Part shown: piece after piece, positions 1-9,130 of the stretch
Numbering within the stretch: position 1 is the stretch's first letter
How the letters are laid out: every line of letters starts with the position of its first letter
DNA from: Conidiobolus incongruus B7586
Lineage: Eukaryota > Entomophthoromycota > Entomophthoromycetes > Entomophthorales > Conidiobolaceae
Length of the DNA stretch: 18,076 nucleotides
NCBI GenBank assembly: GCA_000697335.1
Contig: JNEM01008506.1
Location: forward strand, 1-18,076
Direction of reading: 5' to 3'
Program-made: the position numbers and the translations under genes
The notes under the pieces: model-generated
What the model was told of the DNA's origin: nothing
Seen by the model: only the letters and a program-made list of their open reading frames with translations
The model's database searches: none

Positions 1-3
<3 letters not shown>

Positions 4-50
<47 letters not shown>
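4..50. repeat. (TA)n dinucleotide microsatellite
   Basis: An uninterrupted run of alternating T and A at the very left edge of the window. It is a simple sequence repeat with no coding potential, and its length is probably variable between strains. Confidence 0.95.
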
Positions 51-52
<2 letters not shown>

Positions 53-498
53 AATTTATAATAATATTTTAGCCTTACAAAAATGGTTTAAAATTCTTTA
101 ATTTATTTCTAATTAAATTAAAAGTTCGAGTAAAGTATAAAATAAATATTTAGTATACTAAAAAAATTCTTTGAAATTATTTAATTATTAATTATAATCA
201 TTCAAAATATTAAAGATAAGATTTTTGATTCATTATTATATATATTTTTATAATTAGATACATGATATTCAACTTAAAACTAATAGTTATTCTAATTGAA
301 GATTTTATGATTTGCTATTAAAATAAAAATCTTCAAGTTTATAATTATTGTGATGAATATATTTATTTGATAATTTGATTCTTCATTGTAATAAATTCTC
401 TCATAGTAATAACTTATTGAATTTAAAATATTAGTACTCCTAAATTTAGTAATATTCTGCAAAAATTAATATTGCAATTTTAAGTATTATTTGATTAT
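51..498. other. AT-rich spacer, nothing recognised
   Basis: Strongly A/T-rich DNA with frequent stops in all frames. I see no gene, RNA or ordered repeat between the (TA)n tract and dispersed repeat copy A. Confidence 0.7.
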
Positions 499-935
499 TG
501 AAGGGAAATAATCTTGTCAATCACTCAAGAAACTGCGATTACTACTCTGAATTGAGAAGTCTCTTTGGGAGTCACTCCTTTCATAAACTAGTTGATTCCA
601 TCACTTTCCAAGAGAAACTTGCTCTTACCCACAGAAGCCAATAATAGAATTTAATATAATATAAAATTATAATGAGTCAAACAATGAATGTCATCTAATT
701 ATCATCATTTGAAAGGTATCCAGTGTCTAAGTTTTTCTTAGTACACTCACAAAGTATTGAACTGTGACAAGTGTTAGATATTTACTTTATTTCAAAGAAC
801 CTGATTTAAATTAAGTTATTTTCGCCTTGTTTGGTGAAATCCATTAAATTTGTCCCTAAGTTTGTGGTAAACTTTCATTTACTAATGGCGATTCTCTGTT
901 CAAACTCTAAAAGTCTAATCCCTCCCACATTTACT
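499..935 (-). repeat. Dispersed repeat copy A, possible solo LTR
   Basis: This segment aligns over its whole length with 8703-9130 in the same orientation. By eye roughly two thirds to three quarters of bases match, with small gaps. The left edges share TGA(A/T)GGGAAATAATCTTG, and the right edges share CTCTAAAAGTCTA followed by CTCCCACA. Read on the minus strand, both copies carry AATAAAGTAAATA, a possible polyadenylation signal, and their ends are compatible with the TG...CA form of LTRs. No coding internal region is visible beside this copy and I see no clear target-site duplication, so it looks like an old solo LTR or fragment. A non-autonomous DNA element is the alternative. Confidence 0.6.
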
Positions 936-1371
936 AGGGTCATAATAATATTGAAATTAATATTAATGATATGTATTATTAATAGAAATTTAATCAAATT
1001 AACTAATATTAATTAGAAAAACCTAATAAAATTATATCAATTAATAATATTTAGTTTAGGAAATAATTTAATTGAATATATTATAATTTATAATTTACTA
1101 TAAAAATCTATTTCGAATTGTAGAAAATTTCTAGAAATATTAAATACGGGATATGGTTAAAATCTGAGTATAAAAAAGGAAATAATTTGAATTTCTACCA
1201 ATTTAATTTCGAATAATTAATCAAAAAATGCCCAATTTGAGTCGTGCATAATTTCATATTATTCTTTAGTTCAACGGATTGAAATCCTTGTGTTAACTAG
1301 CAAATTGTATTGAAATGATTTAATACGGTGAGACGTTGGAATACTCAATATAAACTTTTGGTTAGTAACAG
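936..1371 (+). other. AT-rich upstream region of the first NAT gene
   Basis: Intergenic, A/T-rich, with no open frame worth reporting. The motif AATACGG occurs near 1142 and again near 1322, each followed about 25 nt later by an A/T stretch resembling a TATA element. This could be a duplicated promoter segment, but the matches are too short to be confident. Confidence 0.4.
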
Positions 1372-1381
1372 TATATATAAA
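1372..1381 (+). promoter_or_regulatory. TATA box of the first NAT gene
   Basis: TATATATAAA lies about 47 nt upstream of the ATG at 1428 and is the best TATA match in this spacer. The distance suits a short 5' leader. The start context is AACAATGAC. Confidence 0.5.
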
Positions 1382-1427
1382 TGGGTGAAAATAATTCGAT
1401 TGACAGATAAATTAAACAAAGTGAACA

Positions 1428-2420
1428 ATGACAAATTCTAATATTTTAAGCAGATATTCACAAGATCAAGTTATTAAATATTTGAACCGAATTAACTTTT
1501 TCAATTATACAAAGGCAAACAATAACGAACTCCCCCAACCTACCTATGAGACTTTAAGATCCATTGCTACATGTCATACTCGTTCCATTGCTTTTGGTAA
1601 TTTGAGTTTCCATTACTACCACAAGTTGACCAAACCCCAGGGTCACATTCCCACTCACCCCGGCATTGCACTGACCACTAGAGGTGTAAGTATCCACGAA
1701 CAAGATATCTTTAAAAAATTAGTCGAAGAAGAACGAGATGGGTGCTGCTGGGAACACGCTATATTGAACTACTGGGTACTAAAATTTCTGGGGTATGACT
1801 GTTATTTCGTTGGGGGACGAGTTGTAGACTATTTCACTTGGAGCAAGGATCGAACAATTGAAATTGGTCCTACCAACCATGCTTGCATTATGGTGAATAT
1901 AGATGGCCAAGAGTACATTTTAGATTTGGCCACGTATCTTGGGTCTACAGATGTCCCTCTAAAATTGGAACTAGATCTCATTCAAAAGACGTCCAACTTA
2001 ACCGAGCATCGATTTATTAGAGTGCCCTATCCTGATGAATTAGAGCAAACGCAATCGACTAAGTATCATCCCTATTTGCTACAAGTTCGCTACGCTCCCA
2101 TCCCTGGCAAGGAACTGAGTGCCCGAAATGAATGGATCCCAATGCACTACTTTTATCCTTCTCCAATCTTCATCAAAGAGCTGAAAACTTTGAATAATGA
2201 ACTTTTGTTTGATTATGATAATGTCTTTTACAAAAATGTCTTCCTCGCTATTAATACACCTGAAGGATATCGCACTTACTTGAATGGTACTGTCAAAATA
2301 TTTAATGAAAATAGCAGTCAAACCATAGTTTCTAAAACTTTTGAGGAACGTAGAAAATTATTATTACAATATTTTCAAGTGAAACTACCTGATTTGGATG
2401 AAGAACATCTGCCTTATTAG
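1428..2420 (+). CDS. Arylamine N-acetyltransferase-like protein (copy 1)
   Basis: Intronless, 330 residues, a normal length for fungal NATs (about 280-340). The family transfers an acetyl or acyl group from CoA to aromatic amines, hydrazines or fungal toxins such as benzoxazolinone derivatives, in the cytosol, through a Cys-His-Asp triad. Visible signatures: the N-terminal helical domain with YLNRINF (residues 18-24) and SIAFGNLSF (53-61); the active-site motif RDGCCWEH (103-110), where alignment with RGGxCxEN makes C107 the nucleophile; H151 in TNHACI; and D166 in YILDLA. The C-terminal third has the fungal-type EWIPMHYF segment and ends with an E-E-R-R-K...YFQVKLP motif. The cysteine is doubled (C106-C107), and the usual Asn of the motif is His110, so substrate or acyl-CoA preference may differ from copy 2. 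The upstream TATA box and the following AATAAA support a whole gene. The specific substrate is unknown. Confidence 0.9.
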   Translation: MTNSNILSRYSQDQVIKYLNRINFFNYTKANNNELPQPTYETLRSIATCHTRSIAFGNLSFHYYHKLTKPQGHIPTHPGIALTTRGVSIHEQDIFKKLVEEERDGCCWEHAILNYWVLKFLGYDCYFVGGRVVDYFTWSKDRTIEIGPTNHACIMVNIDGQEYILDLATYLGSTDVPLKLELDLIQKTSNLTEHRFIRVPYPDELEQTQSTKYHPYLLQVRYAPIPGKELSARNEWIPMHYFYPSPIFIKELKTLNNELLFDYDNVFYKNVFLAINTPEGYRTYLNGTVKIFNENSSQTIVSKTFEERRKLLLQYFQVKLPDLDEEHLPY

Positions 2421-2449
2421 TTTTTTTTCCTTTTTTCTTTAAAAATTAT

Positions 2450-2455
2450 AATAAA
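2450..2455 (+). terminator. Polyadenylation signal of NAT copy 1
   Basis: AATAAA lies 30 nt after the stop codon, preceded by a T-rich tract. It is a plausible cleavage and polyadenylation signal, but A/T-rich DNA makes chance matches common. Confidence 0.45.
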
Positions 2456-3683
2456 AAAATATTTTATTATTATATACTATTTTAGAAATATTTAACTATA
2501 TTTATTGCGGAATTCTTAATAGTTTAAAGATATTCTATTGCTAATATTAATTGAATCGATTATTAATACAATATTCAACTTTTCAAAACTTTTATTGAAA
2601 CTTTTAATAATTTTATGATATAATATCTTTAATATAGAACTGATGAATTTTATTATACGATTCTTAGCTTTTAATACTTTGTATATAGTACAACCTTTCC
2701 ATATTTCGAATAAGTTATGCAACTTTTTCTAAAACTTAAGGGTTTGATATAATGATTTTATTGGGAAATTTTACAACAAAAACAATAAGTCTATATATGC
2801 GAAAAATCAGAAATTTAAACATATTCAAGTTTAACCACTTATAAATTTAATTTGAGATTATAACAATTATCCAATTGTTGAACTTTTGTAAAGATAATAA
2901 AATATTACATTTTTATATTAATGATAATACATTGATTTTATTTTTCTTAATATTAAATATATTAATTCGATTTATTTGATATTTCAATGATTTATATCAG
3001 ATTGATTGAAATATACATAGATTGCTCTCCGAGAACTACAGTGTGAACCAAATATATAATAATGTTTATTGAGTATATTTATATAATACAGTTTAACATT
3101 CATACAAAGATTAGCTAATAAAAGTAAATGAAAATGTACGATAATAATCACTGTACCAAAAAATGAAGATTTATATATCATTTATATAACAGAATTTTGA
3201 CATTTGAATTGAATATTATAATTATCATAGTTCATATACACTGTTAACAACACCAAAAATATACTGATTTCTGATTAATAATTTATTAATTTTTTTACTA
3301 ATTATTCAATAAATCAATAGATAGATAAAATGATGGCAATTTTATATTAGTGCAAAAGTTTAAATAGGTATTATATAAATATTGGTTAATCATTAGATTT
3401 ATCATATATTATTTTATATAATTGAGTTATTCTTACAAATACTCCTATCAATTTTCATATTAACAACTGTTGCATTTCAAAATTACCCGTCTATATCAAT
3501 TGGATAGTTAAGGCAATAGTATTTGATAGATTATATTATACAATGAATCAACTATTTAAAAAATTTACTATCAACCATCTTATTATAATGCACAATGCAA
3601 TTTTAAATTATATTTCATTAATTCTTTAAAATTTGAAAAAAATTTATCCATCACAAATTTTCAGCTTAAATGAATTGAATTAC

Positions 3684-3728
<45 letters not shown>

Positions 3729-4169
3729 GAAAATTATATCTATATTTATCACTATCAAGTTCCTTTTCATCAAAATTGAAGTCATTTTTCAGAAACAAAG
3801 TGTTTAAACCAAAATAATTGAAATTTTTGTGAAAAAAATTAATATTACATAATCAAAATCAAATGAATTCAATATAAATTAAAATGATTATTTGATACTA
3901 TAAATCTGTATGATAGCAAAAAGAAGAAAAATAATATATAAGGATTAATAATTCCAATTATCTATATTTTTTATTTAAAATATATTAAAATAAATCATAT
4001 ATCAATATCTCTTTGGCAATGATTGTTTATCAATGATAAAGGTAAATTGGATAATCTTGGATAAATACTACTTGATCAGATAAACAAATTTAATCTTCAA
4101 AAGTTAATCTCACGATTATAATATTCTTATTTGTCAAATTTAGCGAATTGGAATTTTAAAAGAAATGAG
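2456..4169. other. AT-rich intergenic region between the NAT genes
   Basis: About 1.7 kb of extremely A/T-rich sequence. The short open frames here have low-complexity Ile/Asn/Lys/Tyr composition and no family signature, so I treat them as chance. Apart from the ATT microsatellite near 3700, nothing recognisable is seen. Confidence 0.7.
3684..3728. repeat. (TAT/ATT)n trinucleotide microsatellite
   Basis: About 15 uninterrupted trinucleotide units in non-coding DNA between the two NAT genes. It is probably polymorphic and could serve as a marker. Confidence 0.95.
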
Positions 4170-4177
4170 TATAAATA
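4170..4177 (+). promoter_or_regulatory. TATA box of the second NAT gene
   Basis: TATAAATA lies about 80 nt upstream of the ATG at 4257. It is a closer match to the consensus than the surrounding A/T-rich sequence and sits at a sensible distance for a short leader. Confidence 0.5.
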
Positions 4178-4256
4178 GTTATCTTCATTATTAAAAAATT
4201 GATCAAAAAACAATATTATAATAACTAATAAATTCAAATTAAATAGTTTAACAATA

Positions 4257-5261
4257 ATGACAATTAATAATTTTAACACTAATTTAGCATATAGCCAGGA
4301 CCAACTTTGTCAATACTTGAAGAGAATCCGATTTTTTAAAGATTCCAAAATTCAAATTGATCAGATCTCACCAAATTACGAAACTCTAAGCAGAGTAGCT
4401 AAGGGTCACGCTACGTCAATACCATATGGAAATTTGAGTTTTGCTTACTATAAAAAACTCTCCAAGCCTGAAGGGAACTACCCTTGCAACCTTCAAGATC
4501 CTCTCACTACTCAGGGAGTGAGTACCGATTTGCAAGATATTTTTAAAAAATTAGTTATGGAGGAGAGAGATGGGTACTGCTTCGAGAATAATTTATTGTG
4601 TGCGCATATGCTGATGGCTTTGGGGTTTTCGGTGTACGTTACCGGTTCGAGGGTGGTGCAGCCTCATATTTGGGATAAGTTCAGAACTGTTGAGATTCAG
4701 GCTTTGACTCACGCTTGCATTATTGTGGAATTGGAAGGTAAAGAATACTTGTTGGATGTAGGCCTCAGATTGGGCGGTACTTCCAAACCCATCTTGATGG
4801 AGGAAGGACTCGTGCAGCAAACCAATCCCCTTGTGGAGCATCGATTGGTGAGGGGACCCTATCCCAACGAAACTATAGAATTAACCAACCCCAGGCACTA
4901 CCCATGGATCTTGGAAGCGAAGTGCAAGCAACTCCACAACAAGCCGCCCCACCCTAGAAATGAGTGGACACCTCTGACTTACACCAATCCCACCCCAATC
5001 TATTTGAAAGACATCCAAATGATCAACAATGTCATCGTCTCCACACCTGACGGCTTATTCAGAACATGCATTACCATGACCATTAATACTGAGGAAGGCT
5101 ACACCAATTTGAGGGATCAAACCTTAAGAATCTACACTGAGAAGGACGGAGTCCAAACCATCCAACTAAACACCGAGCATGAGAGACGAGAAGCTTATTG
5201 GAAATATTTTAATGTCAAAATTCCAGAAGATCATATCGAACATTTGCCCAATATCAATTAA
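4257..5261 (+). CDS. Arylamine N-acetyltransferase-like protein (copy 2)
   Basis: Intronless, 334 residues, paralogous to the gene at 1428-2420 along its full length. Shared blocks include YSQDQ, GNLSF, QDIFKKLV and the ERR...YF.VK.P tail. It should carry out acetyl- or acyl-CoA dependent N-acylation of aromatic amines or hydrazines. The triad is intact and in classic context: RDGYCFENN with C108, H152 in LTHACI, and D167 in YLLDVG. The Asn of the ExN motif is kept (N111), unlike copy 1. The C-terminal segment reads NEWTPLTYTNP, matching the fungal NAT third domain. The coding sequence is clearly richer in G+C than its flanks. The start is the first ATG of the frame, 80 nt after a TATA box, in AACAATAATGAC. 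This copy is the better candidate for conventional NAT activity; its natural substrate is not shown by sequence. Confidence 0.93.
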   Translation: MTINNFNTNLAYSQDQLCQYLKRIRFFKDSKIQIDQISPNYETLSRVAKGHATSIPYGNLSFAYYKKLSKPEGNYPCNLQDPLTTQGVSTDLQDIFKKLVMEERDGYCFENNLLCAHMLMALGFSVYVTGSRVVQPHIWDKFRTVEIQALTHACIIVELEGKEYLLDVGLRLGGTSKPILMEEGLVQQTNPLVEHRLVRGPYPNETIELTNPRHYPWILEAKCKQLHNKPPHPRNEWTPLTYTNPTPIYLKDIQMINNVIVSTPDGLFRTCITMTINTEEGYTNLRDQTLRIYTEKDGVQTIQLNTEHERREAYWKYFNVKIPEDHIEHLPNIN

Positions 5262-5723
5262 TTATATGATTAAATTACTATATCAAGCTACCAATATCAT
5301 TATGATATCTCACTAATCTCTGTCAGTTTTAAATAGTATTTTATAATTAATTACTGCTACTAGCAACTAAATATTCTCAAAATGGCTCAAAATTAAAAAA
5401 TTTGAAACAATTATTATGTTGCTTTTATTAAGATCAAATCGAATTAATAACCCGACATATATATATTCTCATTAATCTATGAATCTTTTAAAATTAGATT
5501 CAAATTAAAATCTTTATCATCTATTAACAACTCAATCAATAACATCTGAATGAATCAATCACGATTATAATTTGTAAGCTGAAGTAAACTAAAAAATATG
5601 ATTTATAAAAATGTTTGAATCATCAAATTCCCATCAATTTTACAATATAATTATATAAATTATGATTTCAATTCATTTTTGATACTTGATATATTGAAAT
5701 AAATTTGAATAGTATATTTTAAC
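5262..5723. other. AT-rich spacer downstream of NAT copy 2
   Basis: A/T-rich DNA with stops in all frames. No gene, RNA or ordered repeat is recognised. Confidence 0.65.
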
Positions 5724-6012
5724 AAGCCAGGTGGCTCCCTTCTACTTAAGTATTATTACGTTAACCCAAAGTCATATCCTACTTGCATGCCAGATGCTTC
5801 CGCTCTATCTTTTAATTGGCTAATGATACAGTTCACCGGAGAGTATCTTAATCACCTTACCCACCTCACTCTATATAAAACCCGGAATTAGAATTATTCT
5901 CGACAAGGCGAGCTTGATCTGGGTCCTCTAAGCTATTTGACCTAATAAACCTCTATCTCCCTAACCTTATCCGGAATTCACCGGATCTCTCTCATTTTTC
6001 TAAACTAACCTT
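5724..6012 (+). mobile_element. LTR-like promoter island, possible solo LTR
   Basis: The composition rises sharply to near-balanced GC between two very A/T-rich stretches. A strong TATA element (CTATATAAAACCC, 5871-5883) is followed about 70 nt later by AATAAA (5944-5949) and a pyrimidine-rich stretch. That is the U3-R-U5 order of an LTR, and no open reading frame follows. The right edge ...TTGACA then TGG resembles an LTR end next to a primer-binding start, but the left boundary is uncertain and no target duplication was found. CCGGA recurs near 5837, 5882, 5970 and 5981. It is unlike repeat copies A and B, so it would be a different family. The alternative is the promoter and leader of a lost gene. 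Confidence 0.4.
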
Positions 6013-6149
6013 GACATGGTTTTCCCAAGAAGTGTTAATAAATATTTTTTAATTAAATGCTTAAATTATATAATCTATTTTATCTGATAAAATAAATTCA
6101 TAAATATTAAAAAATTAGGAAATATTCAATATAAATATTTGTTACTTTT

Positions 6150-6990
6150 TAAATATTAAAATATTAGAAATATGCTTCTCTTCTCCTCGCTATCCAACCG
6201 TACGGCTTCAACTCTATTCAATGAAAAACTAAGATTCTAATTCTTGAGGTTGACATAACCTTCTAAAAGATTGATAGATATTGTAATAGGTTTTTGAGGA
6301 TGTTAATGTTGTCGTTAACTGCGTAAGTATTGATCATTTCCATGTCTTTATAGTGCAATGGCGTAGGCAGCGTATAAGTGATTGGCGTTCGATCGTTGAG
6401 AGGATGCCAACACACATTGGGGAGTTGATTGGATTTGGCTTGCACGGTCCACAGAACATTGCTGGGATTGGCATTTTCAATTATTGCATTCGGATAATGT
6501 GCTCCAATTAATTGATGTTCAATTGGAGGATTCGTCCACAATGTAATACTTTCTTACATTGAAATAGGCTCAGATTTCAATCATAGTTCAAGACCCACAT
6601 CCAGTAAGTAGTTGTTATTTTCCAGTTGAATGGTCATACAGCCATTGGTACCAATTTCACATTTTGTAAAGTATCTCAATTTGGGGATTTATGATCCGAC
6701 TACGCATGAAATAGAGGTTGTAACCAAGCATTATTAGCATATTATCACATAGGACATTGTGTTCGAATCGATGACTGTCCTTCTCGTCAGTCATGAGTTT
6801 TTAAAATAGCTTGTATTGTTAAAGGATCGTTAACGTTACATGGGGTATTACCCTCAGACTACAATAGTCTTACAATAATTGAATTTAAATTTTCTAAGGG
6901 AATGGAAGTAGTATAACATTTTGTGATTCTCTTAATCTTATCTAAATAATGATTTAAGCTGAGTTCATCAGTGCTAGAGAATTCTTTTTA
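6150..6990 (-). pseudogene. Arylamine N-acetyltransferase pseudogene (copy 3, inverted)
   Basis: Minus-strand fragments match NAT copy 2 in order from near the N-terminus to the C-terminus. From 6990 downward: YLDKI...TTSIPLENL; EGNTPCNVNDPLTIQA; an active-site region like KDSHRFEH; LYFMRSRI; YLLDVG; then the open stretch 6541-6263 with NPPIEHQLIGAHYPN and RTPITYTLPTPLHYKD. The tail near 6155-6270 retains EGYVNLKN and a RREAYF-like segment. The gene is dead: several stops and frame changes interrupt it, the stretch between the first helix and the ATSIP block is deleted, and the positions of the catalytic Cys and His hold Arg and Asn. It is closer to copy 2 than to copy 1. Its opposite orientation implies a separate duplication or a local inversion. 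Confidence 0.85.
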
Positions 6991-7149
6991 AATATAGTTA
7001 TAATTGATCTTAATTGAAATTGAAAGTGCAATTAAATTTGGAAAACATTAGTCATTATTGATTATTATTTTTTTTGAAAAGGATTTGAAAGATTTTATTT
7101 ACTATTCGATTATTTTATGTTTCTCATTTAAATCGTCAAAATAAATTGT

Positions 7150-7860
7150 TCACTACTCGATACAGCTCATGAGGCAGTCTACTCACTTATAAGGCAAGGA
7201 TCTCATCACCTTGACTAAGGTGAACGCGGCACAAAATTTGGTTGTTAGAAAAGAACGCGGTGTACAGGTCCACATCTCGGTATTTCTTTTCGAGGACCTC
7301 CTTGAGTTGAGGGCGGTAAAGCGCTAGAGGAACTGTTGTAGCGTGCTCCAATCCGGTACTCCTTGTGCGAAGGTGAACCTCATCCAGTTAATTGGCAAGC
7401 CTTTGAGGCGGAGGGCAAAGCCGTTGGCACTCCGACTTGGTGCCCAATCTTGAGTGTCGGTGAGCTGATTGCAAAGGACCAGGAATATGACAGCATTTTA
7501 ATTGTTGGAGGCCGAGAAAGTGAAGTTTAGGGAGAGTAACTTGAGTTAGTGAGGTTGGCGAATGTCCAACTTCAAGAGGGCGTCCGTCAAAGCTTGGAGG
7601 TTCTCTCTAAGGACGTCAGACTGACGATCCTCCCTAAATGGTAGTGGAGAAGGGGATTGCGAGCCCCCTGATCTGGAGCTTGGAGGAGGATGGCCACTGC
7701 TAATCACACAAGGGAGTTGGAGGGGAATTCACCTTTCGTGGCCCTCCACGACTGGAGACAGAGGGCCGGTATCTCTCATTGGAGTCATTTCATCCGGCTG
7801 CTGGAGAGCTGGAGACAGTGAAGAAACCGGTAGGACTAGTTCAAGAAGCTCTTAGTTTTC
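7150..7860 (-). mobile_element. Fossil gag-like remnant of an LTR retroelement
   Basis: This patch is distinctly richer in G+C than its surroundings. Read on the minus strand it holds several short protein-like stretches, among them one with GLPINWMRF and another with KEVLEKKYRDVD, whose spacing and Trp/Phe/Leu pattern recall the capsid-like part of Ty3-type gag. A Pro/Ser-rich stretch lies before them (about 7640-7860). The element is clearly broken, with several interruptions, and no protease, reverse transcriptase or integrase is visible, so only the 5' part survives. Repeat copy B, on the correct side for a minus-strand 5' LTR, may belong to it. The family call is by pattern only. Confidence 0.45.
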
Positions 7861-7866
7861 CGGGAA

Positions 7867-8268
7867 CTATTTCAAAATCTCTACATTCTCTGAGTTTAGT
7901 TTGTCGAGAGGAAGTACAGGATCTTTTTCCTCAATATCAGTAGGGATGTAGTCCTTGGACCACGGCAGGTACTGCAGGAGTCTGGATACCAGCTTGGTAG
8001 AGGAATGAGGCATATTAGAGAGTATGTATGTGGGGGTGATCGCGTGGTAGACGATCTGTCCACGCTGGGTGCCAGTTGTCACGTATTCGGCAATGCTGGC
8101 TAGAGACAAGGCAGTCAAATCACTTATTCCAGAAGCGAATGGTATATCCAAGACAAGAAAGACGATCTGGGGTGTATATTTGGCTAATTGGATAGCGAGC
8201 AGGGTGCGCAAATTAGGTGAATATGCCACTGTAGATGGGTCGACGCTGATCAACTGACCTGAATTCAT
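7867..8268 (-). CDS. Orphan ORF of unknown function in transposon patch
   Basis: An open frame of 133 residues from the ATG at 8268; the frame stays open upstream to about 8319 without another ATG. The protein has regular alpha/beta-like hydrophobic spacing (TPQIVFLVLDIPF, then ISDLTALSLASIAEYV, then QIVYHAITPTYIL) and an acidic C-terminus. The order of a beta strand ending in D-x-P-F, a helix, and a second strand followed by P-x-x-x-L faintly recalls the MID region of Mediator subunit Med13, but this is a weak by-eye resemblance. Because it lies between repeat copy B and the gag-like fossil on the same strand, it may instead be the first part of that element's ORF. I cannot decide between a captured host-gene fragment and an element gene. 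Confidence 0.35.
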   Translation of the reverse strand: MNSGQLISVDPSTVAYSPNLRTLLAIQLAKYTPQIVFLVLDIPFASGISDLTALSLASIAEYVTTGTQRGQIVYHAITPTYILSNMPHSSTKLVSRLLQYLPWSKDYIPTDIEEKDPVLPLDKLNSENVEILK

Positions 8269-8319
8269 TTTGACCAAATAATGCAAATATAGCTGATAAA
8301 TTAACTCGAGATTAGCTTA

Positions 8320-8702
8320 ACAATGACCCTTTATTGAAATTTTAAGTTAGAGCCGTAGTTGATGTGCCCAGCGTCGAATTTGCATTCTATCAAATATCAT
8401 TTTTTTGAATTGATGATCTCCTACGTCCTTTTATCGGGATCTATAGGCTCACTGTTCCAACCGTCCTCATGGGTTGTAAAATGCGAGTCCCAAGGAGACT
8501 AAGGTACCCAAAACATTCCATCAATTGATTTAGCACGGAATTCTGATTAACCTGAAGTGATTCGACAGATTGCCAAGTCGACAACCTTGACAAACATATT
8601 TAGCCTGAGAATTGTCCGAATTGATTGACTTGGGATTGAATGTTCTTTTTGTACTCTGGGTAAACATGAGGTATGCATGAATGTGCTACAATTTTTAGTT
8701 AG
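8320..8702. other. Non-coding stretch between orphan ORF and repeat B
   Basis: Moderately GC-richer than the host spacers, with stops in all frames and only short coding-like stretches on the minus strand. If repeat copy B is an LTR, this would be the leader of the fossil element. No primer-binding site is convincing next to 8702. Confidence 0.35.
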
Positions 8703-9130
8703 TGATGGGAAATAATCTTGTCAATCACTCAAAAAACTGCGATTACCACACTGATTCGAGAAATCACATTGGAGAATACCCATTCCTGAACTGGGCGGTT
8801 GTATTCCTTTCTGTAACTGAGTCATTCCTATCCATAAAAATCAACAATGAAAACCAATATAAAATTATCACGAATGAACTAATAAACACTTCTCTTTTAT
8901 CTTCATTTCAAAAATATCCAGTCTCTAAGATTTTCACATAATCCTCACAAAAGTATTGAGTGGTGACGATTGTGAAATATTTACTTTATTCAAAGAACTC
9001 GATTCACAGCAAGCCATTTTCACCTCATTTGGTGAACTCCATTAGTTTCCCCTAACTCTGTGGTAACCTATTGTTTACCACTTGTGATTTCCTGTTTAAA
9101 CTCTAAAAGTCTATTTCTCCCACAATTACA
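8703..9130 (-). repeat. Dispersed repeat copy B, possible LTR
   Basis: This is the second copy of the repeat at 499-935, in the same orientation. Read on the minus strand it begins TGTAATTGTGGGAG and ends TTATTTCCCATCA, the TG...CA form of LTRs, with AATAAA inside. On that strand it lies directly upstream of the orphan ORF and the gag-like patch, the expected place of a 5' LTR. The two copies are well diverged, so neither insertion is recent. Flanking bases show no clear target-site duplication. It is open as a single frame over 8702-8941 on the plus strand, but that frame is not conserved in copy A and is judged to be chance. Confidence 0.6.

Noticed and set aside
831-1016. Small plus-strand ORF of 61 codons
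   Set aside because: Starts inside repeat copy A with a non-ATG codon, has low-complexity Ile/Leu/Asn composition, and is not open in repeat copy B.
2516-3181. Short minus-strand ORFs between the NAT genes
   Set aside because: A/T-driven Ile/Asn/Lys/Tyr-rich frames with no conserved motif.
6263-6541. A 92-residue minus-strand gene
   Set aside because: It is only the longest open piece of the NAT pseudogene; matches to NAT continue on both sides beyond its ends.
8069-8257. Plus-strand ORF opposite the orphan ORF
   Set aside because: It is an antisense shadow with no family signature.
8702-8941. Small plus-strand ORF of 79 codons in repeat copy B
   Set aside because: The frame is not preserved in repeat copy A, and the strand is opposite to the likely direction of the LTR.
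499-9130. Repeats A and B as the two LTRs of one 8.6-kb element
   Set aside because: The interval holds two host NAT genes, a NAT pseudogene and a differently derived LTR-like island, and no pol region; independent insertions or a segmental event are more likely.
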